A DNA stretch of 64,000 nucleotides from Streptomyces sp. CA-278952 (GCF_028747205.1 NZ_CP112880.1:7599501-7663500); one strand, 5' to 3'; positions 42,434 to 51,749 are shown, counted from the stretch's first letter. Numbers and translations: made by a program. Notes: generated by a model not told the origin, from the sequence alone.

Positions 42434-44671
42434 TCACCGGGGGTCTGCGTACTGGATGCCGCGGCCGTTGGTGCCCAGATAGACACGGCCGTGGACGCGG
42501 GGGTCGCCGGTGATGACCTCGCCGGTCCACCCCCACCGGTGGGCGTCGTCGTTGATACGGACCCAGGTCGCGCCCGCGTCGTCCGAGCGGAGCACGGCCA
42601 CGCCGTCGTACGTCGCCGTGACCCGCCCGGTCTGGAAGACCGCCGGGTAGCCCGCCCGTCCCTTCGCCGGGGCGGCCCTGCCGAAGCCGAGGGCGTACGA
42701 GGCCTGGCAGCCGGCCACCGGTGTGAACGTGCGGCCGCCGTCCATCGAGCGCAGGAGGCCGTTGTCCTTGGCGGAGAGCCACAGATCGCCCGAGCGCCCG
42801 GGAGCCGCGGCCATCCGGAACTGGACGTCCCCCGAAGGGAGTCCGGTCGCGCCCTCGGTGAAGGTCGCACCCCTGTCCGTGGAGAGGAAGACCGCCCCCG
42901 TGTCCGTGTCGTACACGGAGAAGCGCCGTGGATCGAGCGGGTCGGCGACCGGTGTGCCGCCTTTCGGGAACGTGGCCACCTCCGCCCACGTGGCCCCGTT
43001 GTCCGTGGAGCGGTGTGCGGCGTACTTGGTGCCGTCCCAGTGGACGAACGACCACAGCAGCGTCGCCCCGTCGGCGGAGACCGCCACCGGGCCGGGAGCC
43101 GAAGGCGCGATCGCCGGCTGGGACGCGAACGGCTGCCAGCTCGCACCGCCGTCGCGGGAGTACGCACCGGCCGCGTCGGATCCCGACGGCCAGCCCGTCC
43201 GCACGACGTACGACGGCTTCAGCGTGGCCAGGGCCAGGCCCGTCGCCGTGCCGAAGACCGGGTTCGACGCCATGCCGCGCGAAGGGGACGCGGTCAGTCG
43301 GTCATGACGCATGACCCCGATGTCACCCAGGCCACTGAGCAGCCGGGCTCCCGACGGTGGTGCGATCAGCTGCCGTACCGACGACTCCTCCAGCCCCCGG
43401 ATCTCGGGAGCCCAGTGCACCAGGTCGCGTGTCCCGAAGATCGTGGCGCCGGTGCCGTGGACGATGTGCCGCGAGTCGTACGGGTCGACGGCCAGGGCCT
43501 GGATCCACCAGCCGAACTTGGGTTCACCGCCCCACGCCAGATACGGCGTCTCCGAGACGTCCAGCACCGCCGTGTCCTTGAGGGAGGTCCAGCTCGCCCC
43601 GCCGTCCGTGGAACGGAACAGGGTGTCCACGGGGCCCCAGCGGTTGTTCGTGGAGACCACGACGGTGCCGGGGCGGGACGCGTCCACGGCCACTCCGCCG
43701 TACCCGAACGCGTCGCCGTCGCCCGGGGCCACCGGAGTCACGTCGGTCCAGGCTCCGGTCACCGTGTCGAGGCGGTGCACCGAGCCGTCGGCCTGGTTGT
43801 TCGGGCCCGGCCCGTCCGCGTAACTCACGTACAACGCACGGCTGCCCGCGTCGTACGCCGCGCGGACCGGCACCTTCGTCGCGGCTCCGGCGGACGGCTG
43901 CCCGGGTACGGCCTCCCAGCCGCCGGAGGCGTCCGAGCGGTAGAGCGCCGTGCCGCCGTCTCCCCAGCCCGCGTACACCGTCCGGCCGGCCGCCACCAGC
44001 AGGGTGACGCCCTGGCCGTTCGCCGACGGCGTGGCGGGGAAGGAGGTGTCGGCGGCCCAGGTGGCGCCCCGGTCCGTGGAGCGCAGCAGCCCGTCGTGGC
44101 GCGTCCCGAGCCAGAGGGCGTCACTGTCACGCGGATCGACGAGGAGCCGCTCCCCGCAGCCCCGGCCGTCCTCGTTGGCCCCGAGGCGCACGGTGAGATC
44201 GGCGCGTGACCAGGTCGCCCCGCGGTCCTCGGACCTCAGCACCGCACCAGGGGAGGCGTACGCCTGGGTGTACGTCCCGAGGGCCAGGTACAGCCGCTCG
44301 GGGTGCGCCGGGTCGACAGCCATCGCCTCGACGCCCATCAGGTTCCAGTCGTCCCAGCCGATGTGGTCGGTGAGCGCCGTCCACCGGGACCTGCGGTCGT
44401 CCCAGCGGTAGGCGCCGCCGATGTCCGTGCGGGCGTAGGCGAGACCCCGTACGGCCGGATGGAACAGGACGCCGGTCACGAAGCCCGTCCCGCCGATCGC
44501 CGCGGTGCGCCAGCGGTGCGGCTGGGTCGTCGCGGGCCGCCGGGCGGCCGAGGCCGGGCCCGCGGCCGGCAGCACGGCGGCCGAGGCCGCGACCACCGCC
44601 GCACCGGCCAGGAGGGTCCGGCGCCGGGGACGCGGGGCGGGTTCTGGCTGCGGGACGGACGAAGCGCGCAT
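42434..44671 (-). CDS. Secreted GH74-type xyloglucanase-like enzyme
   Basis: A 745-residue exported protein with a Tat-type signal (RPRRRTLLAGAAVVAASAAV). The mature part is two seven-bladed propellers as in GH74: the N-terminal LAYARTDIGGAYRWDDRRSR with the catalytic Asp, many Asp-box blades (SEDRGATWSRA, STDRGATWAAD, STDGGASWTSL), AWGGEPKFGWWIQALAVDPY, and the second catalytic Asp in LSGLGDIGVMRHD. GH74 enzymes cut the xyloglucan backbone outside the cell. No carbohydrate-binding module is attached, which is shorter than many Streptomyces relatives. It sits between the permeases and the GH42/GH95 genes and provides the oligosaccharides to import. Confidence 0.88.
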   Translation of the reverse strand: MRASSVPQPEPAPRPRRRTLLAGAAVVAASAAVLPAAGPASAARRPATTQPHRWRTAAIGGTGFVTGVLFHPAVRGLAYARTDIGGAYRWDDRRSRWTALTDHIGWDDWNLMGVEAMAVDPAHPERLYLALGTYTQAYASPGAVLRSEDRGATWSRADLTVRLGANEDGRGCGERLLVDPRDSDALWLGTRHDGLLRSTDRGATWAADTSFPATPSANGQGVTLLVAAGRTVYAGWGDGGTALYRSDASGGWEAVPGQPSAGAATKVPVRAAYDAGSRALYVSYADGPGPNNQADGSVHRLDTVTGAWTDVTPVAPGDGDAFGYGGVAVDASRPGTVVVSTNNRWGPVDTLFRSTDGGASWTSLKDTAVLDVSETPYLAWGGEPKFGWWIQALAVDPYDSRHIVHGTGATIFGTRDLVHWAPEIRGLEESSVRQLIAPPSGARLLSGLGDIGVMRHDRLTASPSRGMASNPVFGTATGLALATLKPSYVVRTGWPSGSDAAGAYSRDGGASWQPFASQPAIAPSAPGPVAVSADGATLLWSFVHWDGTKYAAHRSTDNGATWAEVATFPKGGTPVADPLDPRRFSVYDTDTGAVFLSTDRGATFTEGATGLPSGDVQFRMAAAPGRSGDLWLSAKDNGLLRSMDGGRTFTPVAGCQASYALGFGRAAPAKGRAGYPAVFQTGRVTATYDGVAVLRSDDAGATWVRINDDAHRWGWTGEVITGDPRVHGRVYLGTNGRGIQYADPR

Positions 44672-44753
44672 GACGAAGACCCTCCGGTGGGGAATGACGG
44701 GTGAGTGCGGTGCGGGAGGCGGTGATCGGTGAGTGCGTTGCGGGAGGCGGTGA

Positions 44754-45698
44754 TCAGCCCTTGACGGCGCCGGTGAGCATGCCTTCCTTGAAGTGCTTCT
44801 GCACGAACGGGGAGAGGACCGCGACCGGGATCAGCGCCAGCACCATGACCGCCATCTGGATGGCGAGCAGGGAGAGATGGCCGGTGTTGATGACCTGCGT
44901 CAGACCGGTGGGCCGCTCCTGTTTCAGGACCAGCTGGTTCATCACGTTCTGGAGCGGCATCATCTCCGGGTCGCTGATGTAGATGGACGCGTTGAACCAG
45001 GCGCTCCAGTAGCCGACCGCGTAGAAGAGCGTGATCACCGCGATGACCGCGCGGGACAGGGGCATGATGATCTGCCACAGGATGCGGAAGTCACCCGCCC
45101 CGTCGATGCGGGCGCTCTCGACGAGCTCCTGGGCCGTGCTCATGAAGAAGGCACGCAGGACCAGGATGTTGAAGACGTTCAGCGCGCTCGGGAGGATCAG
45201 TGCCAGGTAGGAGTCGGTGAGGCCGAGCCCTTGGACCACCAGGTAGGTGGGGATCAGGCCCGCCCCGAAGAACATCGTGGCGAGCATGAACAGCAGCAGC
45301 GGACGGTGGAGCACCGACCCCGGCCGGGACAGGCCGTAGGCGCACATGACGGACACGGCCATGCTGAAGAGCGTCCCGACCACGGTCACGCAGATGCTGA
45401 CCACCGCGGCCCGGGTGACCTGGCCGCCGCCGAGGAGCTCCTGGTAGGCCACGAACGTGATGCCGCGAGGGACCACCACCAGCCCGCCCGCGTCGGTGAT
45501 CGTCCGCACCGAGGACAGGCTGGTGACGATCACCACCCAGAGCGGGAAGAGCACGGCCAGACAGGCCAGGACGAGGACCACGCCCTTGGAGGCGAGCCCC
45601 GCCTTCGTCGGCTCCTCCTCCCACACAGGCCGCAGCCGGCCACGCGTACCGGGCTTGATCCCGGCCACGCCGGTCATTCGGTAGAGCAGGCCGCTCAC
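44754..45698 (-). CDS. Carbohydrate ABC transporter permease (YtcP/LplC type)
   Basis: A 314-residue permease with six membrane helices. The coupling (EAA) loop is ELVESARIDGAGDFRILWQI. Other landmarks: FPLWVVIVTSLSSVRTI in the first helix, LLLFMLATMFFGAGLIPTYL, and ILVLRAFFMSTAQ. This matches the YtcP half of oligosaccharide importers with a large binding protein. The GTG start at 45698 overlaps the upstream permease stop in GTGA, so the two are translationally coupled. It should form the channel with the next permease; an ATPase is not encoded here. Confidence 0.92.
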   Translation of the reverse strand: MSGLLYRMTGVAGIKPGTRGRLRPVWEEEPTKAGLASKGVVLVLACLAVLFPLWVVIVTSLSSVRTITDAGGLVVVPRGITFVAYQELLGGGQVTRAAVVSICVTVVGTLFSMAVSVMCAYGLSRPGSVLHRPLLLFMLATMFFGAGLIPTYLVVQGLGLTDSYLALILPSALNVFNILVLRAFFMSTAQELVESARIDGAGDFRILWQIIMPLSRAVIAVITLFYAVGYWSAWFNASIYISDPEMMPLQNVMNQLVLKQERPTGLTQVINTGHLSLLAIQMAVMVLALIPVAVLSPFVQKHFKEGMLTGAVKG

Positions 45699-46738
45699 TT
45701 CTTGTACACCCCCTGCTCACCCATGAGATGGGCGACCTTGTTGGCCCCGAGGACCAGCAGCAGACCGAAGATTCCCTTGACGATCCCGACGGCCGCCGCA
45801 TAGCTGAAGCCGCCGTACTGGATACCCACGTTCCACACGTAGGTGTCGAGGACCTCGGAGGCGCCCGGACCGACGGCCGTGCGCTGGAGCAGGATCTGCT
45901 CGAAGCCCACGGTGAGCGCGTTGCCCACCTGGAGGACCAGCAGAAGTGCCACGACCGGGCGCAGGGCGGGCAGGGTGACGTGCCACATCCGGCGCCAGCG
46001 GTTCGCACCGTCCATCGCGCTCGCCTCGTAGAGCTCCGGGCTGACCGAGGCCAGCGCGGCGAGGAAGACGATGACGCCCCAGCCGGCGTCCTTCCAGATC
46101 ATCTCGAAGGTGATCAGGAACTTGAACAGACCGGGGTTCGTCATGAGGTCGAAGCCCTCGTGGCCCCTCTCCCGCAGCGTCTGCGCGACGAGTCCCGCGC
46201 CGCCGAACATCTGCTGGAATACCGTGATGACCAGGACCCAGGAGAAGAAGTGCGGCAGGTAGAGGATCGCCTGCGCCACAGCCCGGACCCGGGGCCGCAC
46301 GAAGCTGTTGATGAACAGCGCGAGCAGAATCGGCACCGGGAAGAACAGCGTCAGCTGCAACAGGAAGATCGTCAGCGTGTTGCCCAGCGCCGACCAGAAC
46401 AGCCGGTCGTTCACCATCTGCTGGAACCACTCGAAGCCGACCCAGGGGCTCTGCAGAATCGCCTGGAAGGCGTTGTCCGCGATGTACGGGTCGTAGTCCT
46501 GGAAGGCGACGACGTTGCCCGCCAGGGGGATGTAGGCGAAGACCAGCAGCAGCAGCATCGCCGGCAGGGTCATCAGCAGCAGCGTCCGGTCGCGTCGCAA
46601 CCGGTGCCGCAGGGGCACCTTCGCGGTCACCGGTACGTCTTGGGGCGCCGTCCCGTCCTTCTCGGTCGGCGGCGACGCGGGGGACCCCTGCGCGCGCCGG
46701 TCATCTGTGCTCAGCGACATGTCAGGAGGCCGACTCAC
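45695..46738 (-). CDS. Carbohydrate ABC transporter permease (LplB type)
   Basis: A 347-residue permease with six helices after a polar N-terminus of about 50 residues. The coupling loop is ELYEASAMDGANRWRRMWH. Landmarks: LLLMTLPAMLLLLVFAYIPL, VAFQDYDPY, YLPHFFSWVLVITVFQQMFG, all of the LplB pattern. GTG 46738 overlaps the binding-protein gene by 17 bp; ATG 46720 is an alternative, with no clear ribosome site for either. It pairs with the YtcP-type permease to import xyloglucan oligosaccharides. Confidence 0.9.
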   Translation of the reverse strand: MSRPPDMSLSTDDRRAQGSPASPPTEKDGTAPQDVPVTAKVPLRHRLRRDRTLLLMTLPAMLLLLVFAYIPLAGNVVAFQDYDPYIADNAFQAILQSPWVGFEWFQQMVNDRLFWSALGNTLTIFLLQLTLFFPVPILLALFINSFVRPRVRAVAQAILYLPHFFSWVLVITVFQQMFGGAGLVAQTLRERGHEGFDLMTNPGLFKFLITFEMIWKDAGWGVIVFLAALASVSPELYEASAMDGANRWRRMWHVTLPALRPVVALLLVLQVGNALTVGFEQILLQRTAVGPGASEVLDTYVWNVGIQYGGFSYAAAVGIVKGIFGLLLVLGANKVAHLMGEQGVYKK

Positions 46739-48395
46739 CGGTCTCGTCGAGCAGCTTCTTGTACCAGTCGCGCAGCTTGTCGCCCCCCTTGATCTTCCAG
46801 TCCGAGACCTGCTGCTGCATGTCGCTGACCTTCTTGCGGCCGCGCACGATGTCCTTCTCCATGGCCTCGAACTGCGCGTTGAGCTCGGTGTACCGGGTGG
46901 GCTCCTGGATCTGCATCCCGTGGAACAGCGGCTTCTTCAGGTGCGCGCCCTGGCGCTGCTGCCACTCGACGACACCCTTGGCGACGTCCGGGTAGTCCGG
47001 GTAGGCGCGGTACGGCTTGGAGGTGGCGATGTACTCGTAGGTGGCGAAGACCTCGTTGTTGCCCTGCTCGTTCTTGACGAGGACGCCGTCCTCGAGGCTG
47101 TGGTGGGTGCCCTCCAGACCGTACGCCCGCAGGCGCTGTTCCTTGCTCCCGTACGGCGCGGCGGTGAAGTTCGCCAGGGCGAGGAGGTCCTCGACGACCT
47201 TCTTGTCGGCCTTCTCGCTGACGAAGCACCAGATGTTGGAGGGGGAGGCCTCGTAGATGACGGGGTCACCGCCGTCGTGGGCGAAGAAGTCCATCGCCCC
47301 CATCCGGAAGCCCGGCTTGTCCAGCCGCTGCACGGCGGTCGCGGCGTACCAGTCCGAGATGTCCGCGTTGTACATCATGACGTTGCCCGCGGAGAAGGTG
47401 GTGCGCATGTCACCCGTCTCCGCCTTGGCGTCCGGGTGCACGAAGCCGGCCGAGTACAGCGAGCGTGACCACTCCAGCGCCTCCAGGTACTCCTGGGTCT
47501 CGTAGCGGTTCACCAGCTTGCCGTCGGCCAACTGCCAGTAGTAGGGCTTCTCCGGCAGCACCCCGAAGAAGACGAACGCCGACCACGTCATGTCGCTGCA
47601 CGCCCACACCTTGCTCCTGGGAGCGTTGATCTCCTTGCAGAGGTCGTAGAACTCCTTCGTGGTGGCCGGGACCTCGTAACCCTTCTCCTCGAAGATGTCG
47701 GCGCGGTAGAAGGGGGTGATGTTGGGTGTGGCCTCGGCGGGCATGGGGATCCCGCGCAGCCGGCCGGCGAAGACGCCGCGCTGCCAGGCGCCGGTGGGAA
47801 TGGCCGCCAGGTTGGGGTACGTCTTGACCTTGTCGCCCGACAGGTAAGGGCCCAGGTCGGCGAACTTGTTGGCGATGGCGCTCGGAATCTTGCCGCCGAG
47901 CTCCCAGCCCGGGATGACGACGGCGTCCGGGATGGCGCTGGAGGCGAGCACCGCGCCGAGCTTCTGCCCGTACACGTTGCCGTCCTGGTTCTGCCACGTG
48001 ACCTTGACGCCGGCCGCCGTGTCCATGGCCGTCCAGTAGGCGTTGCCCTCGCCGGGCGAGGTGCCCCAGAGCGGCGCCATGATGCTGATCTCGCTGCCCT
48101 TGCCCAGCTTCGTGGGCACCGACACCACCAGCTTGTCGGCGGGCAGCGCCGTGGTGAAACCGTCGGCGGAGCCGTTCTTGCTGGGGATGTCAGGGGTGAC
48201 GGCCTTCGAGGGCACATAGGCCGGAAGAATGTCCTTCAGCTTCTGACCCGTGGTGGTGCCCTCGCTCTTCGAGCCACCGGAACCGCCGCCGCAGGCGGCG
48301 AGGAGCGGCATCCCGCCGCCCACGGCTGCCGCGACAACCACGGAGGAGGCGAGGAATCGCCTCCGGCTGGGAGCGGAGGGGGAATTCGGCGTCAT
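46722..48395 (-). CDS. Oligosaccharide-binding lipoprotein of ABC transporter
   Basis: A 557-residue solute-binding lipoprotein. The N-terminus SAPSRRRFLASSVVVAAAVG carries a twin-arginine motif, and PLLAAC is the lipobox with Cys 35 as the lipid anchor. The large mature domain (WGTSPGEGNAYWTAMD, NVYGQKLGAVLASSAIPDAV, PYYWQLADGKLVNRYETQEY) has the size and pattern of LipO/YtcQ-type proteins, which bind long oligosaccharides. It is the first gene of the minus-strand operon; a promoter and an operator lie 140-190 bp upstream. GAAGGG precedes ATG 48395. The xyloglucan ligand is inferred from the neighbouring enzymes. Confidence 0.88.
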   Translation of the reverse strand: MTPNSPSAPSRRRFLASSVVVAAAVGGGMPLLAACGGGSGGSKSEGTTTGQKLKDILPAYVPSKAVTPDIPSKNGSADGFTTALPADKLVVSVPTKLGKGSEISIMAPLWGTSPGEGNAYWTAMDTAAGVKVTWQNQDGNVYGQKLGAVLASSAIPDAVVIPGWELGGKIPSAIANKFADLGPYLSGDKVKTYPNLAAIPTGAWQRGVFAGRLRGIPMPAEATPNITPFYRADIFEEKGYEVPATTKEFYDLCKEINAPRSKVWACSDMTWSAFVFFGVLPEKPYYWQLADGKLVNRYETQEYLEALEWSRSLYSAGFVHPDAKAETGDMRTTFSAGNVMMYNADISDWYAATAVQRLDKPGFRMGAMDFFAHDGGDPVIYEASPSNIWCFVSEKADKKVVEDLLALANFTAAPYGSKEQRLRAYGLEGTHHSLEDGVLVKNEQGNNEVFATYEYIATSKPYRAYPDYPDVAKGVVEWQQRQGAHLKKPLFHGMQIQEPTRYTELNAQFEAMEKDIVRGRKKVSDMQQQVSDWKIKGGDKLRDWYKKLLDETGESAS

Positions 48396-48533
48396 TGCGT
48401 CAACCCTTCGTGGTGCACCAGGACGGCCCGCGGCGGCGACTGCCGCTCGGCCCTGTGTCTGAGGTGGGGGCGTTACCGGCCGAGCCGGTCGGAACCGCAC
48501 CGGCTGAGCTGAAGCGGCCAACGGGCTGCCTCG

Positions 48534-48547
48534 TCGAAGCGCTTCGA
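48534..48547. promoter_or_regulatory. LacI-type operator TCGAAGCGCTTCGA (transporter side)
   Basis: A perfect 14-bp palindrome starting 11 bp downstream of the likely -10 box of the minus-strand operon, overlapping the expected transcription start. It is identical to the site at 36,995. Confidence 0.88.
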
Positions 48548-48557
48548 TGTTGCAGCG

Positions 48558-48586
48558 AGGTTAAGTGAAGGGTGTTGGCCGCACAA
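48558..48586 (-). promoter_or_regulatory. Promoter of the transporter/GH74 operon
   Basis: On the minus strand, TTGTGC (48581-48586), a 17-bp spacer and TAACCT (48558-48563) resemble a vegetative promoter. The operator follows immediately downstream. Confidence 0.6.
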
Positions 48587-48684
48587 GAGTTCGTTTCGAT
48601 ATTCCTCCGACCTCTGCCCGATCCGTTTCGCGGCGTGATGACAGACCGATGTGTCCGGGAGAGCCTCTCTGTGGCGTCGTGCCC

Positions 48685-48713
48685 TTGACACCCGCAGGGT
48701 CGGCCGAAGAGCA
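48685..48713 (+). promoter_or_regulatory. Promoter of the GH3-GH31 operon
   Basis: A perfect -35 hexamer TTGACA (48685-48690). The -10 position, 17-18 bp later at about 48708-48714, is weak and abuts the operator, so the exact -10 is uncertain. Confidence 0.5.
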
Positions 48714-48727
48714 TCGAAGCGCTTCGA
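48714..48727. promoter_or_regulatory. LacI-type operator TCGAAGCGCTTCGA (GH3 side)
   Basis: A perfect 14-bp palindrome directly after the -35/-10 region of the plus-strand operon, 80 bp before the GH3 start. The centre lies 180 bp from the transporter-side copy, so looping by a LacI-type tetramer or independent repression are both possible. Confidence 0.88.
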
Positions 48728-48806
48728 AAGATCTTCTCCACGCGCCGAAGGATGACTCGGCGCCCGCAGACCGGAACACCTCCCACCTCTCCAAGGGGAC
48801 CCGCAC

Positions 48807-51749
48807 GTGACGGACCATCCGTTTCCCTTCCGCGACCCGCGGCTGTCCTTCTCCCGGCGCACCGACGATCTGCTCGGACGGCTCACGCTCGACGAGCGGA
48901 TCGCGATGCTGCACCAGTTCGCCCCGGCGGTGGAGCGTCTGGGGCTCGGCCCGTTCCGTACCGGACAGGAAGCCCTCCACGGGGTCGCCTGGATGGGGCC
49001 CGCGACCGTCTTCCCGCAGGCCGTCGGCCTCGGCGCCACCTGGAACGACGACCTGGTCCGCCGGATCGGCGAGGCCGTCGGCAACGAAGTGCGGGCCAAG
49101 CGCGCCCAGGACGACCGCGTCGGACTCAATGTCTGGGCCCCGACCGTGAATCTGCTCCGCCACCCGCTGTGGGGCCGCGGCGAGGAGGGGTACTCCGAGG
49201 ACCCGGCCCTCACCTCCGCCATCGCCGTCGCGTACACCCGGGGACTGCGCGGGGACGACCCCCGCTACTGGCGCACCGCCCCCGTGCTCAAACACTGGCT
49301 CGCGCACAACAACGAGACCGACCGCGACACCGCGTCCGCCTCGGTCCGCCCGCGCGTCCTGCACGAGTACGACCTGCGGGCCTTCCGCGACGCGGTGCGG
49401 GCGGGGGCGGTGGCCGGCGTCATGCCCGCCTACAACCTGGTCAACGGCCGCCCGAACCACGTCTCCCCGCTCCTGCGGCAGTACCTGCGCCGCTGGACCG
49501 ACCAGCCGCTGGTCGTCTGCTCGGACGCGGGCGCCCCTTCGAACCTGGTCGACTCCGAGCACTACTTCGACACCCACGAGGAGGCCGCCGCGGCCGCCCT
49601 GAAGGCGGGCGTCGACAGCTTCACCGACCACGGCACCGACTCCACCGTCATGACGGGACGTATCCGCGACGCGCTCGCGAAGGGGCTCATCGACGAGAGC
49701 GACATCGACACGGCGGTCCGCCGTCTGCTCGCCATGCGCCTCGCGCTCGGGGAGTTCGACCCGGAACTCGACCCGTACGCGCAGGTCGACGACCTGGACA
49801 CCGAGGAGCACCGGGCTCTCGCCCTGGAAGCCGCCGAGCAGGCAGTGGTCCTGCTCAAGAACGACGGCCTGCTGCCCCTGGAGCCGAAGCCGGGCCGGAC
49901 CGTCGCGGTCGTCGGACTGCTCGCGGACGCCTGCAAGCTCGACTGGTACAGCGGCACGCTCATGCACCGCTCGACGCCGCTGGACGGAATCCGCGCACGG
50001 TACGGCGCCGAGAACGTCCTCTTCGCGGAGGGCGCGGACCGAGTCAGGCTGAAGAGCCCCGACGGCTGGCTCCACGTACCCGCCGCCGACGGGGCGACGG
50101 AAGGGGAAGCGCGCGGCGCGGAAGGCGCCCTCGACCCGGCTCTCCTCGCCGGCCGCACCGACCTGTCCCCGCTGACCTGCGGTGACGAGGCAACCGAGCT
50201 GGCTCTCGTCGACTGGGGCGACGGCGTCCTGACCCTGCGTACCGACGAGGGGCTGTACCTTTCCGTCGCCGACGACGGATACGTCAGGGCGTCCGCGGAC
50301 GAGCCGGGCGGCTGGGTCGTCCAGGAGACGTTCCGCCTGGAACCGGTGGAGGGGCACCCCGGCGGGCACCGCCTTCTGCACATCGGGACCGGTGGGTACG
50401 TGTCTGTCGCCGGCGACGGCGCGAAGGTCGCCGACGCGGGCGAGAGGATCTCCCGGGACGGCGCCACGGTCTTCGAACGGGAGACCGTCGAGCACGGCGC
50501 CGACGCGGTGGCCCGCGTCGCCGCGGCCGCGGACACCGTCGTCGTCGTGGCGGGCAACGACCCCCACATCAACGGCCGTGAGACCGAGGACCGTACGACC
50601 CTCGCCCTCCCCGCCCAGCAGGACCGGCTGTGGCGCGCCGCGCACGCCGCCAACCCCCGTACGGTCCTCGTCCTGGCCTCCGCCTATCCCTACGCGGTCG
50701 GCGACGCGAGGGACGTCCTGCCGGCCCTGCTCTGGACGGCGCACGGGGGGCAGGCCGCGGGTACCGCGCTCGCCCGCGTCCTCGCCGGCGACGTGTCCCC
50801 GGCGGGCCGGCTCCCGCAGACCTGGTACGCGAGCGACGACGATCTGCCCGGCCTGCTCGACTACGACGTCATCGGCTCCCGGCAGACGTACCTCTACTTC
50901 GACGGCACACCCCTCTTCCCGTTCGGCCACGGCCTCGGTTACGCCGACTTCACGTACTCGGCCCTGCGCACGGAGGTGGACGGCGAGCGACTGCGCGTGT
51001 CACTGAGCGTCACCAACGACGGCGGGCTCGCCGCCGACGAGGTGGCGCAGCTCTACGTCCGCGCGGCCGGACCCGCGAAGACGGCCGAACCCGTCCCCGA
51101 GGGCCTGGGGCGCCGGCTCCCGGACCTCGGCGCCCCCCAGGACCTGCCGCGGCGCAAGCTGGTTGCCCACCGTCGGCTGCACCTCGCGCCCGGTGCGGCG
51201 GAGCGCGTCGAATGGGACGTACCCCTGGAGGAGTTGGGCCACTGGAGCGTGGCGCACGGCCGGTGGACCGTCGAGCCGGGCGCCTACGAGATCCTCGCGG
51301 GAGCGTCGAGCGCCGACATCCGGCTCATCGCGACAGCGGTCGTCGACGGAAAGGCGCAAGGCCCCCGCCCGGTGGCGACGCGCGGTCTGGAGGCCGTCGA
51401 CTACGACCGGCAGAAGGACACGGGGATCCTCGACCGTACGAAGAAGGAGGGTGACGTCGTGGCACCCGCGTCCGCCGACAGGGAGGGGAGCCTTGTCTAC
51501 CGGGCGTGCGACTTCGGTGAGGGTGTGTCCGGACTGACGTTCCTGGCCTCGGGGGAGGGGAGCATCACCGTGAGCGTGGGCGGCCACAGCCTGGCGCTCC
51601 GGTTCCCGGACACCGGCGGACCGTACGCGTACCGCACCTTCGAGGCCGCGCTGGACCTCCGGGGGGTGCACGAGATGGGTATCGGCCTCAAGGGCGCCAT
51701 GCGCCTCGCCCGCGTGGACGTCGTTCCCGCCATGAAGGAGACCGCATGA
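48807..51749 (+). CDS. GH3 beta-glycosidase with fascin-like insert and C-terminal CBM
   Basis: A 980-residue GH3 enzyme, expected to remove glucose (or xylose) from non-reducing ends of trimmed xyloglucan oligosaccharides. The barrel holds RGEEGYSEDPALTSAIAVAY, KHWLAHNNETDRDT and the nucleophile D240 in LVVCSDAGAPS. The second domain (from about 330) is split at about 465-545 by a beta-trefoil/fascin-like insert (LTLRTDEGLYLSVADDGYVR and LLHIGTGGYVSVAGDGAKVA). An Fn3-like domain (about 705-760) contains FPFGHGLGYADFTYS. The last 120 residues look like a CBM6/36-type module (LVYRACDFGEG, RTFEAALDLRGVHEM). No signal peptide. GTG 48807 follows AAGGGG. Overlaps GH31 in ATGA. Confidence 0.85.
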   Translation: MTDHPFPFRDPRLSFSRRTDDLLGRLTLDERIAMLHQFAPAVERLGLGPFRTGQEALHGVAWMGPATVFPQAVGLGATWNDDLVRRIGEAVGNEVRAKRAQDDRVGLNVWAPTVNLLRHPLWGRGEEGYSEDPALTSAIAVAYTRGLRGDDPRYWRTAPVLKHWLAHNNETDRDTASASVRPRVLHEYDLRAFRDAVRAGAVAGVMPAYNLVNGRPNHVSPLLRQYLRRWTDQPLVVCSDAGAPSNLVDSEHYFDTHEEAAAAALKAGVDSFTDHGTDSTVMTGRIRDALAKGLIDESDIDTAVRRLLAMRLALGEFDPELDPYAQVDDLDTEEHRALALEAAEQAVVLLKNDGLLPLEPKPGRTVAVVGLLADACKLDWYSGTLMHRSTPLDGIRARYGAENVLFAEGADRVRLKSPDGWLHVPAADGATEGEARGAEGALDPALLAGRTDLSPLTCGDEATELALVDWGDGVLTLRTDEGLYLSVADDGYVRASADEPGGWVVQETFRLEPVEGHPGGHRLLHIGTGGYVSVAGDGAKVADAGERISRDGATVFERETVEHGADAVARVAAAADTVVVVAGNDPHINGRETEDRTTLALPAQQDRLWRAAHAANPRTVLVLASAYPYAVGDARDVLPALLWTAHGGQAAGTALARVLAGDVSPAGRLPQTWYASDDDLPGLLDYDVIGSRQTYLYFDGTPLFPFGHGLGYADFTYSALRTEVDGERLRVSLSVTNDGGLAADEVAQLYVRAAGPAKTAEPVPEGLGRRLPDLGAPQDLPRRKLVAHRRLHLAPGAAERVEWDVPLEELGHWSVAHGRWTVEPGAYEILAGASSADIRLIATAVVDGKAQGPRPVATRGLEAVDYDRQKDTGILDRTKKEGDVVAPASADREGSLVYRACDFGEGVSGLTFLASGEGSITVSVGGHSLALRFPDTGGPYAYRTFEAALDLRGVHEMGIGLKGAMRLARVDVVPAMKETA

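Larger units (their letters stand above)
48396..48806. other. 411-bp divergent control region of the xyloglucan locus
   Basis: The gap between the binding-protein operon and the GH3-GH31 operon. It holds one promoter and one operator for each direction, listed separately. No coding sequence is convincing. Confidence 0.75.

Noticed and set aside
42434..44671. Sialidase, from the Asp-box repeats
   Set aside because: The two GH74 catalytic Asp motifs and the GH42/GH95/GH31 neighbours fit a xyloglucanase better; no sialidase arginine triad is visible.
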